Below the pieces are notes generated by a model that had not been told where the DNA came from, made no database searches, and saw only the letters and a list, made by a program, of their open reading frames with translations. A DNA stretch of 64,000 bases. Source: Amorphochlora amoebiformis. Its lineage: Eukaryota; Cercozoa; Chlorarachniophyceae. Below are positions 1-12,640 of the stretch, one piece after another. Position 1 is the first letter of the stretch; every line of letters starts with the position of its first letter. Made by a program: the position numbers and the translations under genes. Location of the stretch: positions 248,001-312,000 of the forward strand of contig BAAHQB010000214.1 in assembly GCA_054601695.1 (NCBI GenBank). Direction: 5' to 3'.

Positions 1-60
1 TATATTGTATCTTTAATAGGTTTTCATGTTTGTGTGTGTTTGTGTTTACATATAAGAGCA

Positions 61-105
<45 letters not shown>

Positions 106-351
106 AGTATAGGTATATGTATATGTATAGATATATAGATATATAAATATATATTATACATGCATATACATATACCTATACAATCATACACACATGTGTT
201 TATAACTAATATATATATATATATAGTATATATATATATTTATATATATATATATATATACATATGCATATGTATACATATACATGTATATGTATACATA
301 TGTATGCATATGTATATATATACTTTAATATATATATATATATATATATAG

Positions 352-425
352 GTTCAATACCGCCTGGTAAGTTAGGGGACGGACGTGTTGTACACAAGTC
401 CAATATTCTCATCTCTGACCCTGAG
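352..425 (+). CDS. Candidate 5' exon with two possible donors
   Basis: Acceptor TATAG at 347-351. Frame GSIPPG... stays open. Donor A is a consensus GTAAGT at 367, giving a 15-nt exon that enters exon 1019-1081 in phase (phase 1). Donor B is GTTACA at 426, giving 74 nt with peptide [19 protein letters not shown] but phase 0 out, which would need another exon. The donor B junction is the one copied, inverted, at 462-480. The initiator ATG is not identified and may lie left of the window. Confidence 0.4.
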
Positions 426-428
426 GTT

Positions 429-466
<38 letters not shown>

Positions 467-600
467 AACCTCAGGGTCAGATATATATATATATATATAT
501 GCATAATATATATATATATATATGTATATCTGATATATATTAGTATATTATGGATAGTATTTAAGGTAAAATTCCTCTTCTCAGATCCTAAGGTACAATG

Positions 601-638
<38 letters not shown>

Positions 639-749
639 AAATACATATATATATATATATATATACATGTAAATATTTGTACATACATACATTACATGTC
701 CATCTAGATGTCTCTAAATGATACACATATATATATATATATTATATAT

Positions 750-785
<36 letters not shown>

Positions 786-950
786 CATGTCCATCTAGAT
801 GTATCTAAATGACACACACATCCGGATGAACATTGATAGATTCCTGAACCTCTCTTCATACTACGCCAAACATTCTCTATATCTATGTGTATATATATAC
901 GTACATAAGCATATACATATACACGAATATATATATACATAAATAATATA

Positions 951-982
<32 letters not shown>

Positions 983-1089
983 GTGTATCTTGATAGATTC
1001 CTGAAGGTGTGTTCATAGTGCGCCAAACATTCGCTAACAGGAAGTTAGAGATTCCCGCCAAACTTTCGATTTCTCTTCTTGGTATACTT

Positions 1090-1130
<41 letters not shown>

Positions 1131-2191
1131 TCCCAAGCTCCCTTTCTTTAGAATTCAAGCCAACAGTCTCTGGGCTAAGACATGCTCAACAACCTGATCC
1201 TAACCAAAACTCTTAACCATAATCCCAACCCTAATCCTAAACCAAAAATCCAAAACCCTAACCACTGAACTTATCCTAACCCTAATCGTATCCCTAATTG
1301 AAACCCTAGATCTGACCTTAAATGTATAAAAATACATATATATACATATATAAATTAATATGTATATATTGTATACATATATATGTATATATTATATATA
1401 TTTATATATATATGTATTTTGCAAACATTTATTTTTATTCATTGTTTTCGAATATGTAGTCAACCCTAACAATCGTAACCCTAACCTTAGCCCGATAAAG
1501 TCCTAACTCTAACCATAACCCTAATCCTAACCCTAGCTGTAACCCTAAACCCTAACCCTAATCGAGTCAATGGTCCTTGGATCAAGACATGCCGTTATGC
1601 TGGGATTAATCTCAGCAGAAGTTAGGGTTAGGGTTAGGGTTAGGGTTAGGGTTAGGGTTAGGGTTAGGGTTAGGGTTAGGGTTAGGATCAGATTCTTCAG
1701 CATGTCTTAGTCCTAGGACCATTGACTCAGGGTTAGGGTTAGGGTTAGGGTTAGGGTTAGGGTTGGGGTTAGGGTTAGGGTTAGGGTTAGGGTTAGGGTT
1801 AGGGTTAGGGTTAGGATCAGATTCTTCAGCATGTCTTAGTCCGAGGACCATTGACTCGATTAGGGTCAAGGTTAGAGTTAGGGTTACAGATCGGATTATT
1901 CAGCATGTCTTAGTCCGAGGACCATTGACTCCTCCACATTGTGGGGCTATAGTGCTGTTCGGGATCACAGCAGGGTTAGGGTTAGGGTTAGGGTTAGGGT
2001 TAGGGTTAGGGTTAGGGTTAGGGTTAGGGTTAGGGTTAGGGTTAGGGTTAGGGTTACGAATATCAGGTAACCCTAATATTTGTACATTGACCATAACCCT
2101 CTGTATATATTATTTATGATATATGTATTGTACATATGTAGTATGTACAAATATGTGTATATATATATATACATGTGTGTGTGTAGTATTG

Positions 2192-2223
<32 letters not shown>

Positions 2224-2395
2224 AACATATACGAAGGCGATCAGGAAGGAAAGGGAGAGAATAAGATGGTAATCACATATATATATATATATATATATAA
2301 GATATATATTTGTATTATTATATATATTGTAAATATCTATAATAATATTTATGAACATAATATTCATTTTCATTTTTCATAACTATATATTTACA

Positions 2396-2430
<35 letters not shown>

Positions 2431-2784
2431 CGTTTTGTTATTATATCTGTTTATACATGTGTGTATACATACACGTAAATACTTATACCTAAGCACGTAG
2501 TATATATGTGCATATATACAAACATACATATATATATATATGTATATAAATATATATGCACATATGTATATATGTATATATGTATATATATACATTACAT
2601 ATTTGGATAATATCTATAGAAATCTAAACTTGGACATATAATACTTTTTATATTTATGTTTTTTACACATACCTTATACTTATAAATCTATACTTTTAAC
2701 ATACTCTTAAATTCATACGTATAGATATAAAATAAAAGTTTTGTTTGTTTTAGAGGCATATATAGTACATATATATACATATAC

Positions 2785-2818
<34 letters not shown>

Positions 2819-2885
2819 GTGTATATACATAAAATATGTATACATATGTATTTATAAATATATACATATTTATATATATATATAT

Positions 2886-2932
<47 letters not shown>

Positions 2933-3162
2933 GTGCATATATAGATGCCCGCTGGAAGTATTAATTCGGCAAGACTGGATTCCGGATTACGTAGTGCAGG
3001 TATATATATATATATATATATATGTTATATATACATAAAATGTGTGTACATATGTACATGTGCATATGTATGTATATATGTAAAATATAGTGTGATAATA
3101 TTATATTTATTTATATGTGTGTGAATATATTTGTAAATACATGTGCGATATACATATATTCG

Positions 3163-3195
<33 letters not shown>

Positions 3196-3209
3196 ATATG
3201 CATATATAA

Positions 3210-3240
<31 letters not shown>

Positions 3241-3322
3241 TATATATATATATATATGCATTATATTATTGTATTTGCATATGTAAATATATGTACCATA
3301 TTTAAAGTGCATATAATTTATG

Positions 3323-3366
<44 letters not shown>

Positions 3367-3623
3367 GTACTATATATACACACATATATATGTATACATG
3401 TATAATATATAGATATATGTATATACATCCATGTAATTACCTATATGCACATATTATATGTACATATATCTATATGTATATATATATATATATCTATATA
3501 TATATTTTTATATATAAATATGTTCTATATATATTTACATTTACTTATATCTATGTATATATATATATATATATTTACGTATATGTATTTACTATATGTA
3601 TACGTATAAGTTCAGTTTATATA

Positions 3624-3668
<45 letters not shown>

Positions 3669-3735
3669 ATAAATGCAGATATACTAATCATGTTTGAGAC
3701 ATCTTTACGTACAATATACCAGCATTTTTCTTACA

Positions 3736-3783
<48 letters not shown>

Positions 3784-3786
3784 GTT

Positions 3787-3818
<32 letters not shown>

Positions 3819-3969
3819 GTATACATGTATTATTTATGTTAAGAAAATCCTTACGCATGTAAAGAAATTCACTACATTACACTTACGTTCATCTCACGCT
3901 CTATATATACATATTTATATATATATGTATGTATGTGTATGTATGTATGTGTATATATATGTTATATAT

Positions 3970-4000
<31 letters not shown>

Positions 4001-4523
4001 TATACATGTATTTAGAAATGTTTATGCATGTAAAGGAACTCACTGCATTACACTTGCATACAGCTTACACTCTATATATATATATATATATATAAATATA
4101 TATTATATATATATACATATATATTATATATATATATATATATTATATATACATATATATATAGAAATCTTTACACATGTAAAGAAACTCACTACATTAT
4201 ATACCAGTATTCATCTTACAAACCACATATATATATATATATATATATGTATGTATATGAATATTTATGTTTAGGAAATGTTTACGTATAAAAGGCGCTC
4301 ACTACCTTATACTACCATTCATCTTAAACTATATTTATATATATATATATATATATGTATGTATTATATATATATATATATATGTATGTATGTACTAATT
4401 CTGTTAAAAAAATCTATACATATGTAAAGAAATTCGCTACATTAAACTAGCATCATCTTATATATATATATATATTATATATATTACATATATATATATA
4501 CATGTATATATGTGTTAGATATT

Positions 4524-4554
<31 letters not shown>

Positions 4555-4780
4555 ATATATATATATATGAACGCATTAGTTCTATTCGAGAAATATGTAC
4601 GTATATAAAGGAACTCACTATATACTATTATATATATACATATATATATATATATACATATATAATATGTAGATATATATATATATATGTATATATATAT
4701 ATGCAGATGTATTAGTTGTTTTGAGATATACGTACTCATGTGTTTGGAAAAGACGCATTATACACACCATGTACACACAC

Positions 4781-4834
<54 letters not shown>

Positions 4835-4860
4835 CCACACACAGACACACACACACACAC

Positions 4861-4899
<39 letters not shown>

Positions 4900-5051
4900 A
4901 CTTCTAGTTGCAGGGGCCTCCACCATGTTTGCCCGTTGGGCCAAAGGATTTAGAGAAAAGTAACTAACTCTATATATATATATATATCTACTGTATTACA
5001 TACACATATATATACAGGCACAATGACCCGCTTTCTATATATATATATATA

Positions 5052-5106
<55 letters not shown>

Positions 5107-5189
5107 CGAATACATTAAAACTCGATACAGATTATATATTCTAACAGATTTATATACATATATATATATATATGTGTATATGCATAAAA

Positions 5190-5225
<36 letters not shown>

Positions 5226-5566
5226 ACATAGGCACTGTAATAGCCTACCCCTCTTTGACCAAAAGACTTCCGATAGCATAGGGGGAGACCCTAACATTCG
5301 ATATTATCACAGCTATTGGAAAATTTCGAAAACCGAGGTTCCTCTCTCTCATTCTCATTCTCACTCTCTCTCTCTCATTCTCACTCTCTCTCTCTCATTC
5401 TCACTCTCTCTCTCTCATTCTCACTCTCTCTCTCTCATTCTCTCTCTCTCTCATTCTCACACTCTCTCTGTCATTCTCACTCTCTCTCTCTCATTCTCAC
5501 TCTCTCTCTCTCTCTTCACTCACTCCTCTCTTGCTCTCTCTCTCTCTCTCTCCCTTACTCGCTCTC

Positions 5567-5597
<31 letters not shown>

Positions 5598-5978
5598 CCT
5601 TTCCTCTCTCATTTTCTCTCTCACTCCTCGCTTTCTCTCACTCTTCTCTCTCTCTCTCTCTTCCTTTTCATCTCTCATTTTCTCTCACTCCTCTCTCTCT
5701 CTCTCTCCTCTCTCTTTTCTCTCTCTCTCCCTCACTCTCCTCTCTCTCTCTCACTCTCACTCTCACTCTCTCTCTAAGGCTCTCTCTCTCTCTATATATA
5801 TATATATGTATATATATGTATATATCCTTTTTTCCTCCCTCTCTCTTTTGCTCTCTCTTTTCGTCTCTCAATCTCTTCTCTCTCTCAAATTATCACGTTG
5901 TTTCGCTCACTCTCGCTATCGCTGTGTGTGTCTCTCTCTCTATCTTTCTCACTCTCTTTTTCTATCTATTCCCTCGTT

Positions 5979-6009
<31 letters not shown>

Positions 6010-6200
6010 GTATATGTATATATAATGTTTGTAGATACATATATACGGTATATGTATATATATATATATATATACATATATTATTAAATATAAAATATAA
6101 TATTGAGTATATATACATCATACATATTATATAAGTGTATACGAAAATGTTTATACATGAATATATAGATATACACATATATATATATATACAATATATA

Positions 6201-6246
<46 letters not shown>

Positions 6247-6309
6247 TATGTATATAGGCTCTAGTGATTGATGTAAAGCCTCCAAAATGTCGAACTTGGA
6301 ACTTTCAGG

Positions 6310-6351
<42 letters not shown>

Positions 6352-6759
6352 TATATGTATATATATATGGATATATATAATACTAGGGACTGAGAGAGCG
6401 AGACAGGGAGGGAGAGTGTGTGTTTTTGGTGTTTGCTAAGGGGAGAGAGAGTGTGTGTGTGTTTGGCGTGTGCTAAGGGGAGAGAGAGAGAGAGAGAGGG
6501 AGAGTGTGTGTGTTTGTGTGTTCTGAGGGGAGAGAGAGAGAGAGGGAGAGTGTGTGTGTTGTGTGTGCTGAGGGGAGAGAGAGAGAGAGAGAGAGAGAGA
6601 GGAAGAGAGAGAGAGAGGAAGAGAGAAGGCATATGTCTGTTTATATATATATATATATATGCATATGTAAAACACACACATTCACATATATCTCTAGTCT
6701 ATATATATATATATACATATTGAGAAATATATATATATATATTTACATAATATATTTAC

Positions 6760-6796
<37 letters not shown>

Positions 6797-7793
6797 AAAT
6801 GTGAATATACATTGGAAAATATATACACACACACATAAATCTATATATATATATACATATAAATACATCTACATACATACCCAAACCCTAACCCTAACTC
6901 TAACCGTTACACTAATCCCAACCCTGACCCTTGCCGTTACCCTAACCCTAACCCTAACCCTTACCGTTACCCTAACCCTAACCCTTAACCGTTACTCTAA
7001 CCCTACCTAACCCTTACCGTTACCCTAACCCTAACCCTAACCCTAACCCTAACACTTACCACTACCCTTACCATTACCATTCCGTAACCCTTACCGCTAA
7101 CCTTATCCTAACCCTAACCCTTACCGTTACCCAAACCCTAATCCTAACCCTTACCGTTACGCTAATCCTATCCCGAAAAGCCTAATCCTAACCCTTACCG
7201 TTACAACTTTAACCCTAACCCCCTTAACATCACCCTGATCCTAACCCTAACCCTAACCCCAACACTTACCGTTACCCTAACCCTAACCCTCGTTACCCTA
7301 ACCCTAACCCTCATTACCCTTACCCTAACCCTAATCACTACCAAAGCCCTAACCCTAACCCTTACCGTTACCAAAGCCCTAACCCTAACCCTTACCGTTA
7401 CCCTAATCCTAACCCTAACCCTTACCGTTACCCTAACCCTAACCCCAACCCTTACCGTTACCCTAATCCTAACCCTAACCCTTACCGTTACCCTAACCCT
7501 AACCCCAACCCTTACCGTTACCCTAATCCTAACCCTAACCCTTACCTTTACCCTAACTTTAACCCTAACCCTTACCGTTACCTAATCCTAATCCTAACCC
7601 TTACCGTTACCCTAATCCTAACCCCAACCCTTACCGTTACCTAATCCTAACCCTAACCCTTACCTTTACCCAAACCCTAACCCTAACCCTTACCGTTACC
7701 CTAACCCTTACCGTTACCCTAACCCTAACCCTAACCCTTACCGTTACCGTTACCCTAACCCTAGTATGTATATATGTATGTTTATATATAAAT

Positions 7794-7836
<43 letters not shown>

Positions 7837-7950
7837 AATGCACATTATATATCGTGAGGTTAATAATCACTGGATGGAATCGCTCGACTACTATTTATTA
7901 TAGATTCTATATACATATATATATATATATATATATGTACTATATACATA

Positions 7951-8008
<58 letters not shown>

Positions 8009-8448
8009 CACATATATATATATATATGTTTATATGTGTATTTATATATATATATATATATTTAATACACATATATATATTATGAGGTTAATAATCACTG
8101 GATGGAATCGCTCGACTACTATTTATTATAGATTCTATATACATATATATATATATATGTACGATATACATAATATATTATATATATATATATAAATATA
8201 TATATACATACACATGTATATATATATATGTTTATATGTGTATTTATATATATATATATATACATATATATTTAATACACATATATATATTATAAGGTTA
8301 ATAATCACTGGATGGAATCGCTCGACTACTATTTATTATAGATTCTATATATATATGTGTATATATGTACTATATACATACTATATTATGTATATATATA
8401 TATATGTTTATATCTGCATTTATATATTATATATATATATACATATAT

Positions 8449-8484
<36 letters not shown>

Positions 8485-8586
8485 TTTAATACACATATAT
8501 ATTATAAGGTTAATAATCACTGGATGGAATCGCTCGACTACCGCTTTCACCCTATCCATACCAACAAGTTTCTAGCAAAGTACCTA

Positions 8587-8631
<45 letters not shown>

Positions 8632-8740
8632 TTACATTGACATATTCTTACATATGTATAAATATTACGTATGAATACATATATATATATATATACATAT
8701 CGATATCCATACCAACAAGTTTTTAGCAAAGTACCGACTA

Positions 8741-8776
<36 letters not shown>

Positions 8777-8977
8777 TTACATTGACATATTCTTACATAT
8801 GCCTAAATATTATATATGTAAATATATATATATATATATATATAAATACATATATATATACATCGATATCCATACCAACAAGTTTCTAGCAAAGTACCTA
8901 CTAATATATATACATATATATATATATATGTGTGTGTATATTTACATTGACATATTCTTACATATGCCTAAATATTA

Positions 8978-9031
<54 letters not shown>

Positions 9032-9171
9032 CATCGATATCCATACCAATAAGTTTCTAGCAAAGTACCTACTAATATATACATATATATATGTATATAT
9101 ATGTATATATATATATATATATATGTATATATTTACATTGACATATTCTTACATATGCCTAAATATTATAT

Positions 9172-9202
<31 letters not shown>

Positions 9203-9242
9203 CATCGATATCCATACCAATAAGTTTCTAGCAAAGTACCTA

Positions 9243-9285
<43 letters not shown>

Positions 9286-9416
9286 ATATATTTACATTGA
9301 CATATTCTTACATATGTATAAATATTACATATATATATACATAAATATATACATACATATATATATATATATACATATCGATATTCATACCAATAAGTTT
9401 CTAGCAAAATACCTAC

Positions 9417-9460
<44 letters not shown>

Positions 9461-9580
9461 ATATTTACATTGACATATTTTTACATATGTATAAATATTA
9501 TATATATATATATATATACATATCGATATCCATACGAATAAATTTCTAGCAAAGTACCCACCAATATATATATTTATATG

Positions 9581-9611
<31 letters not shown>

Positions 9612-9792
9612 TACATGTATATATACATATATATATATAAATCGCTATCCATACGAATAAGCTTCTAGCAAACTAACAAATCCCTATGCATACTAATATG
9701 TATTATATAAATACTTATAATATACATATATATATATATATATGAAAACATCTACAAATTACTATAACTTTTTTCTTGCAAACTAACAACTA

Positions 9793-9830
<38 letters not shown>

Positions 9831-10043
9831 ACATTCTTATATATGTATAAAAGAAATATATACATATCGATATTCATATGAACGAGTTTCTAGCATATAT
9901 ATATACATATATAAATATATATATATATATATATAGATATATATATATATGTATATGTACATACATATATATGTGTATATAATGTTATGCATGAATATAT
10001 ACTCCATATATATATATATTTATATCCCTATCCATATATTTAG

Positions 10044-10081
<38 letters not shown>

Positions 10082-10188
10082 AAAATATATAAATATATAT
10101 ATGTGTACATATTCATATCCCCCTATCCATACGAATATGTTTCTACCAAAATAACAACTAATGTATATATATATATATTATATATACC

Positions 10189-10219
<31 letters not shown>

Positions 10220-10331
10220 GTACATATCCTTATCCATACGAATAAGTTTACTGGCTCGATAACACCTCACATTATATATATGTGTATATACATATATATG
10301 CATATATATGTGTATATGTGTGCTATGTGTA

Positions 10332-10363
<32 letters not shown>

Positions 10364-10841
10364 GATATATATATTTATATATATACAGATATCGACCGGA
10401 CAAATCCGTTCGTATTATCGTGTCTCATAGGTCGAAAAATATTACATATATATATATATATATATACAAATATATAATATATATAATATGTATTCTTACA
10501 CATATGTATACATATTATAATGCAATATACATATATATATATATATATATATCTTCCTATATAATACGCATACATATCACATTTACAATTACATATGTAC
10601 ACTAGATACATGTACATTTACGTATTTATAAATGTGTATATCAATGTACATACACTTTATATATTACACTCTACATAACAGCCAATACGTATTTTTATAT
10701 CTACATTTAATCTCCACGTAGGTTACATTAATAACATATATACATTTATGTATGTATATATATAGATATATATATGTATACACATATATATATATAAGTT
10801 CAATTATAAATGTAGGGATCCCAAAATTCCCAACACAAACT

Positions 10842-10896
<55 letters not shown>

Positions 10897-11027
10897 ATAT
10901 ATATGTGTTTCAATTATATATGTAGGGATCCCAAAATGGCCGACACAAACTGGGTATCAACTGTGGGACATGATTGTGGTACGATGTGTTTCAGATTCGT
11001 CAAACCCGAGGTGTATCTCTCTCTTTC

Positions 11028-11079
<52 letters not shown>

Positions 11080-11267
11080 CATCTATATATGTATATATAT
11101 ATATATGTATTTACAAAAATACTCATTCTGAGATACATATATATTATATATATATATATATACATATATACATTTATGTATATATATATATATATATAAT
11201 TTTTAAATATTATATATGTATATATATATATATATATATCCTATCCATTACATAGAATCTGACCTAA
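352..11267 (+). CDS. Spliced gene for an uncharacterised DUF1214-like protein
   Basis: I do not know the function. Exons joined by phase: 352-366 (or to 425), 1019-1081, 2959-2999, an unresolved micro-exon, 4899-4959, 5232-5337, 6258-6308, 8509-8579, 10389-10430, 10926-11010 and a possible terminal exon 11256-11267 ending in TAA. From 4899 to 11010 every junction keeps phase (1-2, 2-0, 0-0, 0-2, 2-2, 2-0). Marker peptides in order: [133 protein letters not shown]. The pattern ([28 protein letters not shown], vSHrDP..NW..T.GH..GTMcfRfv) resembles proteins I recall from mycobacteria and related bacteria, often labelled DUF1214; that name is from memory. Introns are (TA)n, CT tracts and telomeric repeats. 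Confidence 0.68.
415..480. repeat. Perfect 66-bp palindrome across a candidate splice donor
   Basis: CTGACCCTGAGGTTACAAT at 415-433 is exactly inverted at 462-480, and the spacer is pure alternating AT, itself self-complementary. The whole 66 bp can fold as one hairpin. A diverged direct copy of the same segment lies at about 577-600. Confidence 0.9.
697..1034. repeat. Duplicated segments next to exon 1019-1081
   Basis: Two pairs of diverged direct repeats separated by TA: about 697-728 versus 785-817 (CATGTCCATCTAGATGT core), and about 833-875 versus 989-1034 (TTGATAGATTCCTGAA core). The second pair includes the acceptor and start of exon 1019-1081; the upstream copy has lost the AG (TCATAC instead of TCATAG). 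Confidence 0.8.
1199..2060. repeat. Convergent interstitial telomeric arrays (CCCTAA then TTAGGG)
   Basis: Degenerate CCCTAA repeats (1199-1320 and 1440-1562, split by TA) meet a cleaner TTAGGG array (1619-2058). The junction at 1563-1618 is a reverse-oriented copy of the telomere-linked element; further forward copies are at about 1684-1731, 1814-1858 and 1888-1974. The arrays lie in an intron of the DUF1214-like gene. Confidence 0.93.
3680..4745 (+). repeat. Tandem array of diverged units with splice-like core
   Basis: At least seven units separated by TA carry a variant of AG-AAATCTTTACGCAT-GTAAAG followed by AAACTCACTACATTACACTT and a TCATCTTACAC-like segment (starts near 3690, 3838, 4012, 4165, 4272, 4403, 4575). 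Each core looks like an acceptor, 10-14 nt and a donor, so the missing micro-exon between 2999 and 4899 may be one of them; I cannot decide which. Confidence 0.65.
4899..11010 (+). CDS. Best-supported core exons of the DUF1214-like gene
   Basis: Six exons form one continuous frame of about 138 codons: 4899-4959 (61 nt, phase 1 in, 2 out), 5232-5337 (106 nt, 2 to 0), 6258-6308 (51 nt, 0 to 0), 8509-8579 (71 nt, 0 to 2), 10389-10430 (42 nt, 2 to 2), 10926-11010 (85 nt, 2 to 0). Each has AG before and GT after; donors are GTAACT, GTTCCT, GTAATA, GTACCT, GTCGAA and GTGTAT. The exons upstream of 4899 fit the same family but one phase step (0 out at 2999, 1 in at 4899) needs an extra exon of length 1 modulo 3. 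Confidence 0.8.
5020..5038 (+). repeat. Truncated copy of the 5' edge of exon 5232-5337
   Basis: CAG followed by GCACAATGACCCGCTTTC, then TA. It resembles the start of the exon at 5232 (GCACTGTAATAGCCTACC) including its acceptor, but has no donor. Confidence 0.6.
5338..5970 (+). repeat. CT-rich simple-sequence tract (intron)
   Basis: CTCTCT/CATTCTCACTCTCT repeats begin directly after the donor of exon 5232-5337 and fill the first part of that intron. The long SLSLSF reading frames here are artefacts. Confidence 0.95.
6398..6632 (+). repeat. GA/GT simple-sequence tract (intron)
   Basis: GAGAGAGA blocks alternate with GTGTGTGTTTGTGT in about four units with a TGCTAAGGGGAGAGAG or TCTGAGGGGAGAGAG core, in the intron after exon 6258-6308. 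Confidence 0.9.
6880..7766 (+). repeat. Variant telomeric array with CCGTTA interspersion
   Basis: CCCTAA repeats are regularly interrupted by CCCTTACCGTTA blocks, giving a higher-order pattern of roughly (CCCTAA)2-4 then CCCTTACCGTTA. It differs from all other arrays in the window, which use plain CCCTAA. It lies in the intron between exons 6258-6308 and 8509-8579. Confidence 0.92.
7836..8380 (+). repeat. Three upstream copies of the 5' half of exon 8509-8579
   Basis: Units at about 7852-7908, 8083-8138 and 8296-8350 repeat the acceptor side plus GTTAATAATCACTGGATGGA and following bases of the exon, then diverge to TTTATTATAGATTCTATATA instead of the exon's 3' half. None has the exon's donor. 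Period is about 214-230 bp. Confidence 0.9.
8690..10262 (+). repeat. About ten downstream copies of the 3' half of exon 8509-8579
   Basis: Segments matching TATCCATACCAACAAGTTTC plus TAGCAAAGTACCTAC (exon end and donor) recur near 8702, 8868, 9038, 9208, 9383, 9527, 9645, 9871, 10118 and 10233. Copies near the exon are almost identical; those beyond 9.5 kb are increasingly diverged (AATAAGCTTC, GAACGAGTTTC, AATATGTTTC). Copies 1-5 also share a TTTACATTGACATATTCTTA spacer. Confidence 0.9.
10795..10846 (+). repeat. Truncated upstream copy of exon 10926-11010
   Basis: TTCAATTATAAATGTAGGGA and the following 30 bases match the acceptor and first 25 nt of the exon, with substitutions (AAAATTCCCAACACAAACTGG versus AAAATGGCCGACACAAACTGG), then run into TA. 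Confidence 0.85.
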
Positions 11268-11985
11268 TTCATACTTCATATTTCACATTGATGTTATCAC
11301 GATACACATAAATGTATATTGTAATAATAATACAAGGTCTCCGATGCGGCTTTACCCCATCCCAAGGCTCGGCTAGTGAATTATTCTGAGCTATCGTCGC
11401 TAGGTATAGCTAGGTAGCGGTAGCTAAGCTTGGACCAGTTGGATCTACTACATCCGTGACCTGAAGTTAATTGGTCGCCATGACTGAAGTTACTTGCTTG
11501 AGAGACTCCGTCTACTCCGTGCACGTACACTGCTAGACTGGTACCGTGACTGTAGCTACACACGTAGAGATGATTGGAGATAATCTTAATCTGTAATAGA
11601 TATGCCGTGACCAAGTGGTGACTCACTCTTGTCTTGCTAATCATGATCCTCATAAGGAGAGAAAATATTTTAACCGGTATAATGAGCAACAATCTTCAGC
11701 AAACCTTTCATGTTCGTGTGGGGCTCACACACGTGATACTGACTCTTAGTGACTATAGCTGACGCTACTATCTCTGGATCTATTTGAAATAATAAAGCGG
11801 TAGAAGCTGGCTATCGATGGATAGCTTGATGTTGACCGTTAGCAATCGTCTTTAGACTGGCATATCCTAGATATCCCCCCTCTTGATCGACTTTATCTGG
11901 TTCATTACTGTGAGGATGTAAAGTATTTATGAGGGATATATTGATACTTTATCTACTAGCTTATATATGTATACATAACGTATTT
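11268..11985. other. Unassigned complex island between two convergent genes
   Basis: About 700 bp of non-repetitive sequence with no convincing ORF (the longest, 103 codons on the minus strand, looks random). On the minus strand a purine run GAGGGGGG (11879-11886 on the plus scale) could be a polypurine tract beside a decayed LTR, as in the intact copia-type element, but I could not define LTR ends. It could also be 3' UTR or intergenic DNA. Confidence 0.4.
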
Positions 11986-12108
11986 AATATAGATTTCTAT
12001 TCATATGTGTACTAAAAGTGTATACTTGGCTGTGTACACATGTGAGAGGGGTGTGTATGTTCAAAATGTTGACATTACATATTTTATTAGTAATATTAAC
12101 ATACACAC

Positions 12109-12142
<34 letters not shown>

Positions 12143-12640
12143 ACACATGTGAAAGGTGTGTGTATGTTCAATATGTTGACATTATATATTTTATTATAAT
12201 ATTAATATATGTAAATATATATATAATGACATAATTAAATAATAATAATATTAATACTTATATATATATAAACAGTAAAAATAATATAAATAATATATAT
12301 ATATATATATGTTATATATATTTATATATGTGTGTATATGTGTATGTGTAACTATACTTATATATATATATATGTATATATATGTATATATTGTTTATAT
12401 ATGTATATATACATATGTGTATGGAAGGATATATATATTTTTATGTGTATGCATATAAATATGTGTGTGTATATATGTGTGTATGGGTATATGTGTGTGT
12501 ATATGTGTGTATGCAAATATACATATAATATATATGTATAATGACATAATTGAATAAAAATAATATTAATACTCATAGTAACATAAACAGTAAAAATAAT
12601 AGCAATAATAACAATATTTATATATATCTAGTATATATAT
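11986..12640. repeat. Short duplicated segments and AAT runs
   Basis: A segment of about 70 bp (GTGTACACATGTGA to GTTGACATTA) occurs at about 12030-12100 and 12139-12208; a TAATGACATAATT plus AATAATATTAATACT segment occurs near 12225 and 12538. No gene seen. Confidence 0.75.

Noticed and set aside
351-361. tRNA-like B box (GGTTCAATACC)
   Set aside because: The upstream 80 bases are (TA)n, with no A box, anticodon arm or acceptor stem.
2945-2958. Shared 12-mer GATGCCCGCTGG at 2944 and 49205
   Set aside because: It lies in or near two unrelated exons with different frames; most likely chance.
5115-5297. Minus-strand exon reading [20 protein letters not shown]
   Set aside because: The plus strand of this island reads [20 protein letters not shown] and joins its neighbours in phase, so the minus reading is a shadow.
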